Shown here in pieces: positions 1 through 6,859 of a stretch of DNA of 29,489 nt. Position 1 is the stretch's first letter. Each line of letters begins with the position of its first letter. The position numbers and the translations under genes are program-made. The notes under the pieces were generated by a model that made no database searches, was not told the DNA's origin, and saw only the letters and a list, made by a program, of their open reading frames with translations. This stretch comes from JBAZJI01 sp964596325 (lineage in GTDB: Bacteria; Patescibacteriota; Minisyncoccia; Minisyncoccales; JAGOPM01). The stretch spans positions 1-29,489 of the forward strand of contig CAZQSQ010000010.1 of assembly GCA_964596325.1 (NCBI GenBank), given 5' to 3'.

Positions 1-1
1 G

Positions 2-28
2 CAGCAAAATGCGCCCCAGCCGCAGTAA
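2..28 (+). CDS. 3' end of an upstream gene (partial, unidentified)
   Basis: In frame 2 the first bases read as a short Gln/Pro/Ala-rich tail (QQNAPQPQ) ending in tandem stops TAATAA at 26-31. An intrinsic terminator begins eight bases after the first stop, which is the expected arrangement for the end of a transcription unit. Too little is visible to name the gene; the low-complexity tail only suggests a flexible C-terminus. The other two frames stay open through the terminator, which makes them less likely. Confidence 0.4.
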   Translation, partial: QQNAPQPQ

Positions 29-35
29 TAAAACT

Positions 36-56
36 GCCCCCTTTGGGGGCTTTTTT
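36..56 (+). terminator. Intrinsic terminator of the upstream gene
   Basis: GCCCCC (36-41), loop TTT, GGGGGC (45-50), then six Ts (51-56). The six-base stem is perfect and all G/C. It ends the unit upstream of the nuclease gene, so that gene needs its own promoter. Confidence 0.85.
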
Positions 57-93
57 GTTTGTTTGGCCGCCTTTTATTATTTGGTTAAGTCGC

Positions 94-99
94 TATAAT
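94..99 (+). promoter_or_regulatory. Candidate -10 box of the nuclease gene
   Basis: A perfect TATAAT lies between the upstream terminator and the ATG at 109. No convincing -35 hexamer is found 16-18 bases upstream. A start site 6-7 bases after the box would fall at about 106, giving a leader of only a few bases. This fits the absence of a Shine-Dalgarno site and suggests a leaderless or nearly leaderless mRNA. Confidence 0.4.
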
Positions 100-108
100 G
101 CAAACAGC

Positions 109-1650
109 ATGATAATCAGCAAGAGTGATTTTCTAAAATACGTCCAATGCCAAAAATATCTCTGGCTTTGGAAAAATAAAAAAAGTTTGGCTGCGCCCCC
201 CAGTGCCGCTTCTTTGGCTGTGATGGAGGAGGGTAATGAGGCGGAAAAAGTCGCTTACAAGCTTTTTCCTAAAGGGCAAAATGCTATGACTGGGGATTTC
301 AGCCGTGACGCTTGGGAGACGCAAAAGCTGATGAATGAGGGCGCGCAAGTCATTTTTCAGCCCACGATTTCTGGTAAAAATCTTTATTGTCGTTCTGATA
401 TTATTCGTTACAGCAAAAAAACGGGGAAGTGGGATATTTTCGAAGTGAAAGGCAGCTCCAGGGTGAAAAGTGAACATTTGATTGATTTGGCTTTTCAAAA
501 ATATTGTTTTGAAGAAAACGGATACAAAGTCGGCAATCTTTATTTGGTCCATATCAATTCGAAGTATGTGCGCCAAGGAGAAATTGAGCCTAAAAAACTT
601 TTCAAAGCCGAGAAGGTGACCGCCAAGGCCGGAAAAGTTCTGGAACTTTATCGTGAACAAATCGGGAATGCTTTTAAGGTTGCCGCTTCCAAAGAAGAAC
701 CCAAGGTGCAGATAATTAGGCAGTGTAATAATCCCCACGAATGCGCCTTTATGGATTATTGCTGGAAGAATATGCCCGAATATTCCATTTATGACTTGTG
801 GCTGACGCCCCAAGAAATTCAAGAATTGGCTGAACAAAAAATAGCCGCTATTGAGGATTTACCCTCGGGATATTTTGTAGGCAAAAAATTTGAAAAATAT
901 TGCCTGGCAGTTAAGAATAAACAGCCTTTTGTTGATATTGAAGGCATAAAAAAGGAGTTGAAGAAAATAAAATTCCCGATTTATTTTTTGGATTATGAAA
1001 CCTACAGCTCCGCTCTGCCCATGTATGACGGTTATCGGCCTTACCAAGCGGTAATTTTCCAATATTCTTTGCATGTTTGGGAAAGCCCCGAATCGGAAAT
1101 CAAACATTACGAATTTTTGGCTCGCCAAGCTCACGACCCGGCGCAGGATTTAGCCGCCTCTTTCGAGAAAATAGTGGGTAAAAAAGGGACGTTTGTTTCT
1201 TGGTATAAAAAATTTGAAACCGAGCGCAATGTTGAGCTGGCAGAGAAATGCCCCAAGCAGGCCGCGCTGCTTAAAAGTATGAATAAGCGCATGTATGATT
1301 TAATGGACAGCTTTTCCAAAGGCTATTATGTGCACCCGGATTTTTGTAATAGCAATTCCATTAAAAACGTCTTGCCCGTAGTGGCCCCGCATCTTTCCTA
1401 TAAAACGCTTAACATTCAAGAGGGCAATACTGCTTCCAAGAGCTGGAAAAAGGTAATCGACCAGAGACTGCCGCAAGGGGAAAGGGACAAGATCGTTCAG
1501 GACATGCTCACTTATTGCCAGATGGACACTTGGGCCATGGTGGAAATTTATAAGTTTTTGGATAATCTGGTCAAGGGTGGCCAAGCGAAACAGTTGTCAA
1601 AAAAGACAGCTAAAAATTCGAACGCCGGCAGTGCCCAATCCTTATTTTAA
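109..1650 (+). CDS. DUF2779-type nuclease: PD-(D/E)XK domain plus DEDD exonuclease-like domain
   Basis: This 513-residue protein resembles the DUF2779 / TM0106-like RecB nuclease families. The N-terminal half carries a PD-(D/E)XK signature, D97 followed by E112-V-K114. Cysteines C14, C206, C212 and C218 are spaced as in Cas4/AddB-type iron-sulfur nucleases, where one early Cys and a late trio hold a 4Fe-4S cluster. The C-terminal half looks like a DEDD 3'-5' exonuclease (RNase H fold): D295-Y-E297 for motif I, D397/D400 as possible middle acidic residues, and Y469-C-Q-M-D473 matching the DEDDy YxxxD motif. The frame is open from an ATG at 43, but that start lies inside the terminator; ATG 109 follows TATAAT and begins the conserved SDFLKYVQC segment. 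It stands alone between a terminator and the next promoter candidate. A DNA repair or defence role is inference; the substrate is unknown. Confidence 0.75.
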   Translation: MIISKSDFLKYVQCQKYLWLWKNKKSLAAPPSAASLAVMEEGNEAEKVAYKLFPKGQNAMTGDFSRDAWETQKLMNEGAQVIFQPTISGKNLYCRSDIIRYSKKTGKWDIFEVKGSSRVKSEHLIDLAFQKYCFEENGYKVGNLYLVHINSKYVRQGEIEPKKLFKAEKVTAKAGKVLELYREQIGNAFKVAASKEEPKVQIIRQCNNPHECAFMDYCWKNMPEYSIYDLWLTPQEIQELAEQKIAAIEDLPSGYFVGKKFEKYCLAVKNKQPFVDIEGIKKELKKIKFPIYFLDYETYSSALPMYDGYRPYQAVIFQYSLHVWESPESEIKHYEFLARQAHDPAQDLAASFEKIVGKKGTFVSWYKKFETERNVELAEKCPKQAALLKSMNKRMYDLMDSFSKGYYVHPDFCNSNSIKNVLPVVAPHLSYKTLNIQEGNTASKSWKKVIDQRLPQGERDKIVQDMLTYCQMDTWAMVEIYKFLDNLVKGGQAKQLSKKTAKNSNAGSAQSLF

Positions 1651-1669
1651 TCCTCACATTTTTATTTTG

Positions 1670-1692
1670 GCCCCGCGATGTTATACTGGGGC
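1670..1692 (+). repeat. Inverted repeat flanking a candidate extended -10 promoter
   Basis: GCCCC (1670-1674) and GGGGC (1688-1692) form a perfect five-base inverted repeat. The 13-base loop contains TGTTATACT (1679-1687), which matches the extended -10 consensus TGnTATAAT at all but one base of the hexamer. The repeat ends directly against ATG 1693. It may be an operator or a weak hairpin; no T-run follows, so it is not a terminator. Confidence 0.35.
1679..1687 (+). promoter_or_regulatory. Candidate extended -10 promoter for the membrane protein/LDT pair
   Basis: TG (1679-1680), one spacer base, then TATACT (1682-1687). No good -35 is visible, but extended -10 promoters can do without one. 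A start site 6-7 bases downstream would fall on or next to ATG 1693, again giving a leaderless transcript. Confidence 0.35.
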
Positions 1693-1983
1693 ATGCAGTG
1701 GTGGGAAAAACTGCTCATCGGAATACTGCTGTTTGTGGCCACTCTGCCATATTTAGTTATTGTGCAGGGGGCGATTTTTCTTGTTTCTATCCCCCTGATG
1801 ATTGTTTCGGTAGTTTTTTGGTTATTGTTTGCACTCGTTTTTCTTCTAGGTTATTTTTGGACATTACTAATGTGGCCGACAGTCGATTTTTTAGCTGAGC
1901 TTTCCAAACAGTGGTGGTTTAGGGTTTTATTTATGATTATTTCCTGCGTCGTAGCAACCCTTGTCTTGTCATATATCTTCTGA
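1693..1983 (+). CDS. Small multi-pass membrane protein, function unknown
   Basis: The protein has 96 residues from ATG 1693 (MQWWEKLL), or 101 from the in-frame ATG 1678. I prefer 1693 because 1678 overlaps the candidate -10 box. Almost all of it is hydrophobic: about three or four membrane helices, one from residue 7, one around 25-50 and a final one at the C-terminus, with an amphipathic WPTVDFLAELSKQWW stretch before the last. No catalytic motif is visible and I do not recognise the family. Its TGA stop overlaps the ATG of the downstream fusion enzyme (TGATG, 1981-1985), so the two are probably translationally coupled. A role as membrane partner or chaperone of that cell-wall enzyme is inference from position only. 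Confidence 0.7.
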   Translation: MQWWEKLLIGILLFVATLPYLVIVQGAIFLVSIPLMIVSVVFWLLFALVFLLGYFWTLLMWPTVDFLAELSKQWWFRVLFMIISCVVATLVLSYIF

Positions 1984-3479
1984 TGAATTTCAAAATATTC
2001 CTGACAATTTTATTTTTTTCTATTCTGGGCGTTGTCTGGGGAGTTTTTTTGTCAGTAGAGCCGGAGGTCACTTACGATATTTTTCATGCGATAAAATTTC
2101 CTTTAGTGGAAGAGGTAATCGAGCCGCCCGAGCAGCCCTTGGTTTTGCGCGACTTAAATGATTTGCGCGCCGGCCTGATAGCGGCTTCTTCGACCTTCAT
2201 TGAAATTAATTTTCCGGAAATGGTCCTGCATTATTACAAGAATGGGCAGGAATTTCGCAAATATCCGGTACTGGCCCGGGGCAATGAGCCGATTTGGGGA
2301 GGAACGCCAGTCGGACAATATAAGATTTCCAATAAAATTACCCAGGCTTTTGCTTTTGCTGAGGGGCTTTATATGCCTTACGCTTTGCAGATTTACGGAA
2401 AATTTTGGATACACGGAGTACCGTATTTTCCGGGCGGAAAAAAAGTTTATTCAACCTATTCTCATGGTTGCGTGAGGTTAAAAGACACGGATGCCAAGGC
2501 GTTGTTTAAGATTACCGAGCCGGGCATGCCTATTTTGCTTGTGGATAGGGCTCGAGATGATTATTTGTATGAGCTGTCTACTTCCTCGGCTCCTGCCGCT
2601 GATTCCGAGGTTTCGCTTTTAGCTGGCGATACGGCCATGGCTACTGCCACTCCGGCTGCCCAGTATTCTTCTAGCGGTTTACCTTTCCCGAAAATAACGG
2701 CCCAAAAATATGTGGTGGCTGATTTTGAAAATGATTTTGTTTTCGCCTCCAAGGGAGCCAAAGATCAAGTTCCGGTAGCCTCTTTGGCCAAGCTGATGAC
2801 TGCTGTCGTAGTGGCGGAAAATGTCGATTTGCGCCGGAGTGTCCAAATCACCAAAGCAATGGTTGAACGGGGCTATGGCCAAACTAAGGGCCTCGAAGAC
2901 GGCAAACGTTTGCGAGTCATTGAACTGTTGTTCCCGTTACTTATCGAATCGTCCAATGATGCGGCCGAAATTTTGGCCGAGTTTATGGGCCGCGACAAAA
3001 CGATTCAGGCCATGAACGATAAAGCGGCTGCCATGGATATGCGCAACACCATATTTAAGGATGTGACGGGTTTTGATAAAGAGACAAAATCTTCCGCTGA
3101 GGATATTTATTATTTGTCCCGTTATTTGCTTTATAATATGTCCCCGATTTTGAAAATAACCCGCAGCAAAAAGACCGAAACTTTCGGGGCTGTTAATGTA
3201 AAAATCAGTGATTATAAAAATAAGAATATTTTTTCCGCCAATCCGGACTTTTTGGGCGGAAAAATCGGCTACACGCAAGAGGCGGGCCGAACCGGAACTT
3301 TTGTTTTTAAGTTTGCTGATAAATATAAAAAAGCCCGCTACGCTTCGGTGGTTTTATTGGGATCTAGCTCTCTTAAAGATGATACGCAGCGCATTTTAAG
3401 CTGGCTCAGGCGCAATTACGATCTTTCTTTGTTTACGGCTTCCAGCTCCATTGCCACAGCTACCGAGGAGGTGGAGTAA
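1983..3479 (+). CDS. Fusion of L,D-transpeptidase (YkuD) and D,D-carboxypeptidase (peptidase S11)
   Basis: The 498-residue protein is anchored by an N-terminal membrane segment (about residues 4-23). Residues about 70-190 form a YkuD L,D-transpeptidase domain: H144-G145 and S160-H-G-C163-V-R-L, with C163 the expected nucleophile and the only cysteine. A Ser/Ala/Thr-rich linker (about 198-235) leads to a penicillin-binding S11 domain: S267-L-A-K270 (SxxK, nucleophile S267), S323-S-N325 (SxN) and G-G-K427-I-G429 where the KTG box should be. In known pathways D,D-carboxypeptidases trim pentapeptide stems to tetrapeptides, and L,D-transpeptidases use tetrapeptide donors to make 3-3 crosslinks, so the two domains would act in sequence outside the membrane. 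No PBP5-type C-terminal domain is present; the protein ends in a short Ser/Thr/Glu tail. KIG in place of KTG is unusual and could change activity or beta-lactam binding. The domain calls are firm; the tandem function is inferred. Confidence 0.88.
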   Translation: MNFKIFLTILFFSILGVVWGVFLSVEPEVTYDIFHAIKFPLVEEVIEPPEQPLVLRDLNDLRAGLIAASSTFIEINFPEMVLHYYKNGQEFRKYPVLARGNEPIWGGTPVGQYKISNKITQAFAFAEGLYMPYALQIYGKFWIHGVPYFPGGKKVYSTYSHGCVRLKDTDAKALFKITEPGMPILLVDRARDDYLYELSTSSAPAADSEVSLLAGDTAMATATPAAQYSSSGLPFPKITAQKYVVADFENDFVFASKGAKDQVPVASLAKLMTAVVVAENVDLRRSVQITKAMVERGYGQTKGLEDGKRLRVIELLFPLLIESSNDAAEILAEFMGRDKTIQAMNDKAAAMDMRNTIFKDVTGFDKETKSSAEDIYYLSRYLLYNMSPILKITRSKKTETFGAVNVKISDYKNKNIFSANPDFLGGKIGYTQEAGRTGTFVFKFADKYKKARYASVVLLGSSSLKDDTQRILSWLRRNYDLSLFTASSSIATATEEVE

Positions 3480-4193
3480 TTAAAACTCTCGAGCGACCGC
3501 TATTGCCCAAACTGATTTGGCTTTAGCGGTTTTTAGGGTTTTGGCGCATTCCTCCATAGTGGCCCCGGTTGTAAAAATATCATCTAACAGCAAAATATTT
3601 TTTCCGGCGATTTTAGCCGAGCAATTTTCGTTAAGCATATAACAACCTTCCACATTTTGTATTCTTTCCAAGCGGTTAAGTTCTGTTTGGCTTTTATTTT
3701 CTTTGATTTTCAGTAAAACTTCCTCGCAGGGAATTTGCAGTTTATCGCCCAATTCTCTAGCTATTTCCTGAGCTTGGTTGTAGCCGCGCCGTCGCAACTT
3801 TTTTTCATGCAGCGGGACGGGCACAAGTAGGCAATCGGAAAAATCTGAGGGCTTTTTGCCGCACGCGAGCAGATGCCAGTAAATTAATTTTGCCAAATCT
3901 TTGGCTAAAAGTTTGCAGCAGGGTTCGTATTTCAAAAGATGAAGGGCTTTTTTAACATTACTGTTTTTGTAACTGCTGGCGATAAAAACAGAATCAATTT
4001 TAGAATGATGGCTATGGCAGACGCGGCCATCATAAAATGGCCGGGGCGGGGAACAGTAAGGGCAATATTGCAAATCATAAATTTCGGCCAGCGAGAGGCA
4101 ATCGTCGCAAAAATATTGCCCTTGGCGGTTGCAACCGATGCAGATTTTGGGAAAGAGAAGCTCTTCTAAAAATATTTTTGCAGTTTTCCACAT
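3480..4193 (-). CDS. comF: ComF family phosphoribosyltransferase-like competence protein
   Basis: The 237-residue protein has the ComFC layout. An N-terminal zinc-ribbon-like region has C18-x2-C21, C29-x2-C32 and C43-x2-C46. A phosphoribosyltransferase fold follows, with RRRGYNQA (about 134-141) and the PRPP-binding signature LLLDDIFTTGAT near residues 203-215. ComF proteins are cytosolic and needed for natural transformation after DNA enters the cell; they probably handle incoming single strands. It is transcribed toward the LDT fusion and the two stop codons abut (3479/3480) with no terminator between them. It diverges from pilM across 59 bases. AAGG about six bases before the ATG is a weak Shine-Dalgarno candidate. 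Its place beside a type IV pilus operon supports a DNA-uptake role. Confidence 0.9.
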   Translation of the reverse strand: MWKTAKIFLEELLFPKICIGCNRQGQYFCDDCLSLAEIYDLQYCPYCSPPRPFYDGRVCHSHHSKIDSVFIASSYKNSNVKKALHLLKYEPCCKLLAKDLAKLIYWHLLACGKKPSDFSDCLLVPVPLHEKKLRRRGYNQAQEIARELGDKLQIPCEEVLLKIKENKSQTELNRLERIQNVEGCYMLNENCSAKIAGKNILLLDDIFTTGATMEECAKTLKTAKAKSVWAIAVAREF

Positions 4194-4200
4194 ATTGACC

Positions 4201-4230
4201 TTAGGATAAGTTTGCAGCTTGGTGTATAAT
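4201..4230 (+). promoter_or_regulatory. Candidate pilM operon promoter
   Basis: A perfect TATAAT at 4225-4230 lies 22 bases before the pilM ATG. The best -35 is a poor TTAGGA (4201-4206, 18-base spacer). A TTGACC at 4195-4200 is too far away (24 bases). The same 59-base gap must also hold the comF promoter on the other strand, for which no clear hexamer pair was found. Confidence 0.45.
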
Positions 4231-4252
4231 TAGATTGTAAATAGCCATATAA

Positions 4253-5308
4253 ATGTTTCAACTGTTCGGAAAAAAATATCTGGGAGTAGATATAGGTACT
4301 TCAGCTATTCGCGTGGTTGAAATTTCGTCTGGTCGGAAACTGGAAAACTACGGCGAAATCTCTTTTAAGGACTTCGACAAGCCTTTTATTGCCGCCGAAA
4401 ATAATGCCTTGATACTCTCCGAGGATAATATTGCCCGGGCCTTACTGGCCTTACTCTCTGAGGCGCAGATAAAATCGCGTGAGGCCTATTTTTCTTTGGC
4501 TGATTTTGCCACATTTTTTACCACCTTCTCCATGCCCATACTTAAGCCCAAGGAAATGGAGCAAGCGGTCAAATACGAGGCTAAAAAATATATCCCGATA
4601 CCCCTAGACAATGTATTTTTGGATTGGCAGATAATTGGAGAGTTAAAAGACCCAAAAGCGCCGCAACTTGGCCAATATAAAATTTTAGCTATTGCTATTA
4701 CTAAAGAAATTGTCGACCAATATCAGCGCGTGGCTGCTAAGGCCGGTATAAAATTAATCGGTTTTGAGCCGGAGGTTTTCCCCTTGGCTCGCGCCCTGAT
4801 GAAAGGAGACAAATCGGTTTCTTGCGTTATTGATGTGGGCACCAAGAGTACGACAGTAAGTATTATTGAAGGGGGCATTATCAAAGATTCGCACAGCTTA
4901 AGTTTTTCCTCGGGTGCCATTAATGCCAAGGCGGCCAAGGATTTGAGTTTGGATGTGGCCCAAATCGAAGCTCTTAAGGAAGAGCAGGGAATAGCGGAGA
5001 GTTCCAGAATATTCCAGTCAGCCAAACCGCTTCTTAATGTTTTTGCCGGGGAGACTGGGAGGCTTTTCAAAGATTATCAGCGAGTCAATGGAAAACAGGT
5101 GCAGAAAATTTTATTGGCTGGCGGTTTGAGCCAAATGCCCGGGTTTAAGGATTTTATAGTCAAAAATTTTCCCATGGAGGGCGGGGTAGAATTTGCCAAT
5201 GCCTTTGTGGGTTTGGGATATCCGAAATCCTTGGAAGAGAATTTGCGAAAGCTTAGTCCGCAATTTGCGATTGCTGTCGGCTTAGCCTTAAAGGCTGCCG
5301 AATCATAA
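4253..5308 (+). CDS. pilM: Type IV pilus assembly protein PilM
   Basis: The 351-residue protein is an actin-like (FtsA fold) ATP-binding protein. The phosphate-1 motif LGVDIGTSAIRVVEIS lies at about 10-25, phosphate-2 around CVIDVGTKSTTVSII (about 194-208), and the adenosine motif is KILLAGGLSQMPGF (about 285-298). In known systems cytosolic PilM binds the short N-terminal tail of PilN and links the inner-membrane PilN/PilO platform to the motor. It opens an operon of seven tightly packed genes with a 23-base gap to pilN. No Shine-Dalgarno site precedes the ATG. Confidence 0.92.
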   Translation: MFQLFGKKYLGVDIGTSAIRVVEISSGRKLENYGEISFKDFDKPFIAAENNALILSEDNIARALLALLSEAQIKSREAYFSLADFATFFTTFSMPILKPKEMEQAVKYEAKKYIPIPLDNVFLDWQIIGELKDPKAPQLGQYKILAIAITKEIVDQYQRVAAKAGIKLIGFEPEVFPLARALMKGDKSVSCVIDVGTKSTTVSIIEGGIIKDSHSLSFSSGAINAKAAKDLSLDVAQIEALKEEQGIAESSRIFQSAKPLLNVFAGETGRLFKDYQRVNGKQVQKILLAGGLSQMPGFKDFIVKNFPMEGGVEFANAFVGLGYPKSLEENLRKLSPQFAIAVGLALKAAES

Positions 5309-5331
5309 AGAACCTTAAATAAAAACTTAAA

Positions 5332-5925
5332 ATGGATAATAATTTTTTGAGGCCCAATTTGATACCTAAGCAAAGGGAAAAGAGCAATCCTCTTTTGGAT
5401 GGTTTGGCTTTTTTAGCCATCTTTCTGGTTATTGCAGCCGTTGGGGCAGCAGCCTATTTCCAATTCGTGAATAGGGGTTTGAATATCCCATTCACCAATA
5501 CCGTTTTAATCACGGGCTTGGAAAAGGAGAACGCGAAGCTCAATGAGGAGCTCGGCAAAATCCCGGTTGATGAGCAAAAAAGCGCCGATTCCGAATTGCG
5601 GGTCAAAATAAAGAAAATTGCCGTTTTTGGCGAGCTTTTTAAGAGACACCGCCAAACCTCTGATGTTTTTGATTTCTTAAAAAGAGGTTTGATGCCCGAT
5701 ATTTCGATTACGAATTTTCGCGGGGACTTTGATAAGGGCAATATTGTCATCGATGGCCGGGCCAAGGATTTTGTGCCCGTGGGGCAGCAATTCAAGGTTT
5801 TTCAGTTGGATCCTGACATTGAAAGTGTTTCCCTCGAATCTCTTGCATTGCGCGGGCCCGATGAAGTTGGTTTTACTTTTTCCATTAGGATGAAGCCCTC
5901 GGCAATTAAATATATCAAGCAATAA
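5332..5925 (+). CDS. pilN: PilN-like pilus alignment protein
   Basis: The 197-residue protein has a short cytosolic N-terminus containing NLIPKQ (about 9-14), which resembles the PilM-binding INLLP motif of PilN. One membrane helix spans about residues 21-46, followed by a coiled-coil-prone segment (GLEKENAKLNEELGK) and a C-terminal ferredoxin-like region. The position between pilM and a PilO-like gene supports the call. Sequence conservation in this family is low, so the name rests on topology, the short motif and gene order. Confidence 0.78.
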   Translation: MDNNFLRPNLIPKQREKSNPLLDGLAFLAIFLVIAAVGAAAYFQFVNRGLNIPFTNTVLITGLEKENAKLNEELGKIPVDEQKSADSELRVKIKKIAVFGELFKRHRQTSDVFDFLKRGLMPDISITNFRGDFDKGNIVIDGRAKDFVPVGQQFKVFQLDPDIESVSLESLALRGPDEVGFTFSIRMKPSAIKYIKQ

Positions 5926-5926
5926 T

Positions 5927-6487
5927 ATGAAGCAACCTATTTTCATAATTTTCGCCTGCCTGCTTCTATTGACCCTCTTAGGGAAGATGGTCATTTATCC
6001 ATTGGTGATGGAATATAATCAGCTGATGCAGAATCAAAAGACATTGGAGCTAAACAAGCAGACCGCTTCCGAATATTATTTAACGCAACAACAGGCCCTC
6101 CAAAGGCTTAAGGAGGAGGATAAAAGTGATTTGGAAAAAATTGAGCGGGCTTTGCCTAAAAATAATTTTCTGCCCGAGCTTTATAGTCACTACAAGAGGC
6201 TAGCCGAGTTAAATGCTTGCCAGCTTTCCAGCATTGCTGTTTCCGGCGAAGAAAAATTGCCAGAATTTATGATTACCGGTGGAGCCAGCCCTTTACGCGA
6301 CGCTTCATCCAATAATATCCAAATGGGAATAGTTTGCGGAGAATTTTCATATTTGGTCAATGTTCTGCGGGCTATTGGCAATTCCGAGCGGCTTATTGAT
6401 GTTTCGGAAATTAATTTTTCTTCCGTGGATACTCCTGGAAAACCTTTTAGCATAATGTTATCGACGAGGATTTATCAAGTAAAATAA
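5927..6487 (+). CDS. pilO: PilO-like pilus alignment protein
   Basis: The 186-residue protein has an N-terminal membrane helix at about residues 3-26, a long helical or coiled-coil stretch (about 30-75) and a small globular C-terminal region, which is the PilO topology. PilO normally pairs with PilN to form the periplasmic side of the platform. The start lies one base after the pilN stop (TAATATG). A single Cys pair in the soluble part (C104 region and the IVCGEF segment) could form a disulfide. The name rests on order and topology. Confidence 0.72.
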   Translation: MKQPIFIIFACLLLLTLLGKMVIYPLVMEYNQLMQNQKTLELNKQTASEYYLTQQQALQRLKEEDKSDLEKIERALPKNNFLPELYSHYKRLAELNACQLSSIAVSGEEKLPEFMITGGASPLRDASSNNIQMGIVCGEFSYLVNVLRAIGNSERLIDVSEINFSSVDTPGKPFSIMLSTRIYQVK

Positions 6488-6491
6488 AAAT

Positions 6492-6845
6492 ATGGACACA
6501 AGCTTTTTGAAGGATGAAAAAAATTGGGTTATCTTGATGGCCCTCATTATCGGGGCGGTGCTGCTTTTCTTTCAAGCCGGTTATAAAAAGTATACAAAAG
6601 TGGAGGTTAAGCAGTTTGCTACCAGCAGTATTGACCTTAATGCCTTGCGCATGCCCAAGATGGAGCCGATTTTCCCTTATGACGAGATTGCAATCCCTCC
6701 CGCTCAAAGCACCATGGATGAATCATTACGCTCGGCGCTTAATTTGGGCAATGACAATCCTTTTTATATCGGCAAGGTTTCGCCAAACAAAGCGCCAACC
6801 ACAACGAAACGGGCCGGGAAAACCGTTACCGTTCCTGAACCTTGA
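6492..6845 (+). CDS. Small membrane-anchored protein in the PilP position
   Basis: The 117-residue protein has a short charged N-terminus, one membrane helix (about residues 11-29, NWVILMALIIGAVLLFF), and an extracellular part ending in a Pro/Thr/Lys-rich tail (SPNKAPTTTKRAGKTVTVPEP begins at about 96 and runs to the end). It occupies the slot where PilP sits in pilMNOPQ operons. It has no lipobox and no recognisable PilP beta-sandwich, and there is no secretin for it to contact. I do not recognise a family. A structural role in the pilus platform is inferred from position only. Confidence 0.7.
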   Translation: MDTSFLKDEKNWVILMALIIGAVLLFFQAGYKKYTKVEVKQFATSSIDLNALRMPKMEPIFPYDEIAIPPAQSTMDESLRSALNLGNDNPFYIGKVSPNKAPTTTKRAGKTVTVPEP

Positions 6846-6859
6846 AATTTGTTAAAACT

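Noticed and set aside
43..108. Upstream in-frame ATG at 43 for the nuclease gene
   Set aside because: It lies inside the terminator of the previous gene and before the -10 box, and the 22 extra residues do not look like the family N-terminus.
3470..3490. Shared bidirectional terminator between the LDT fusion and comF
   Set aside because: The stop codons abut and no inverted repeat with T-runs is seen around them, so transcripts must run into the opposite gene or end by other means.
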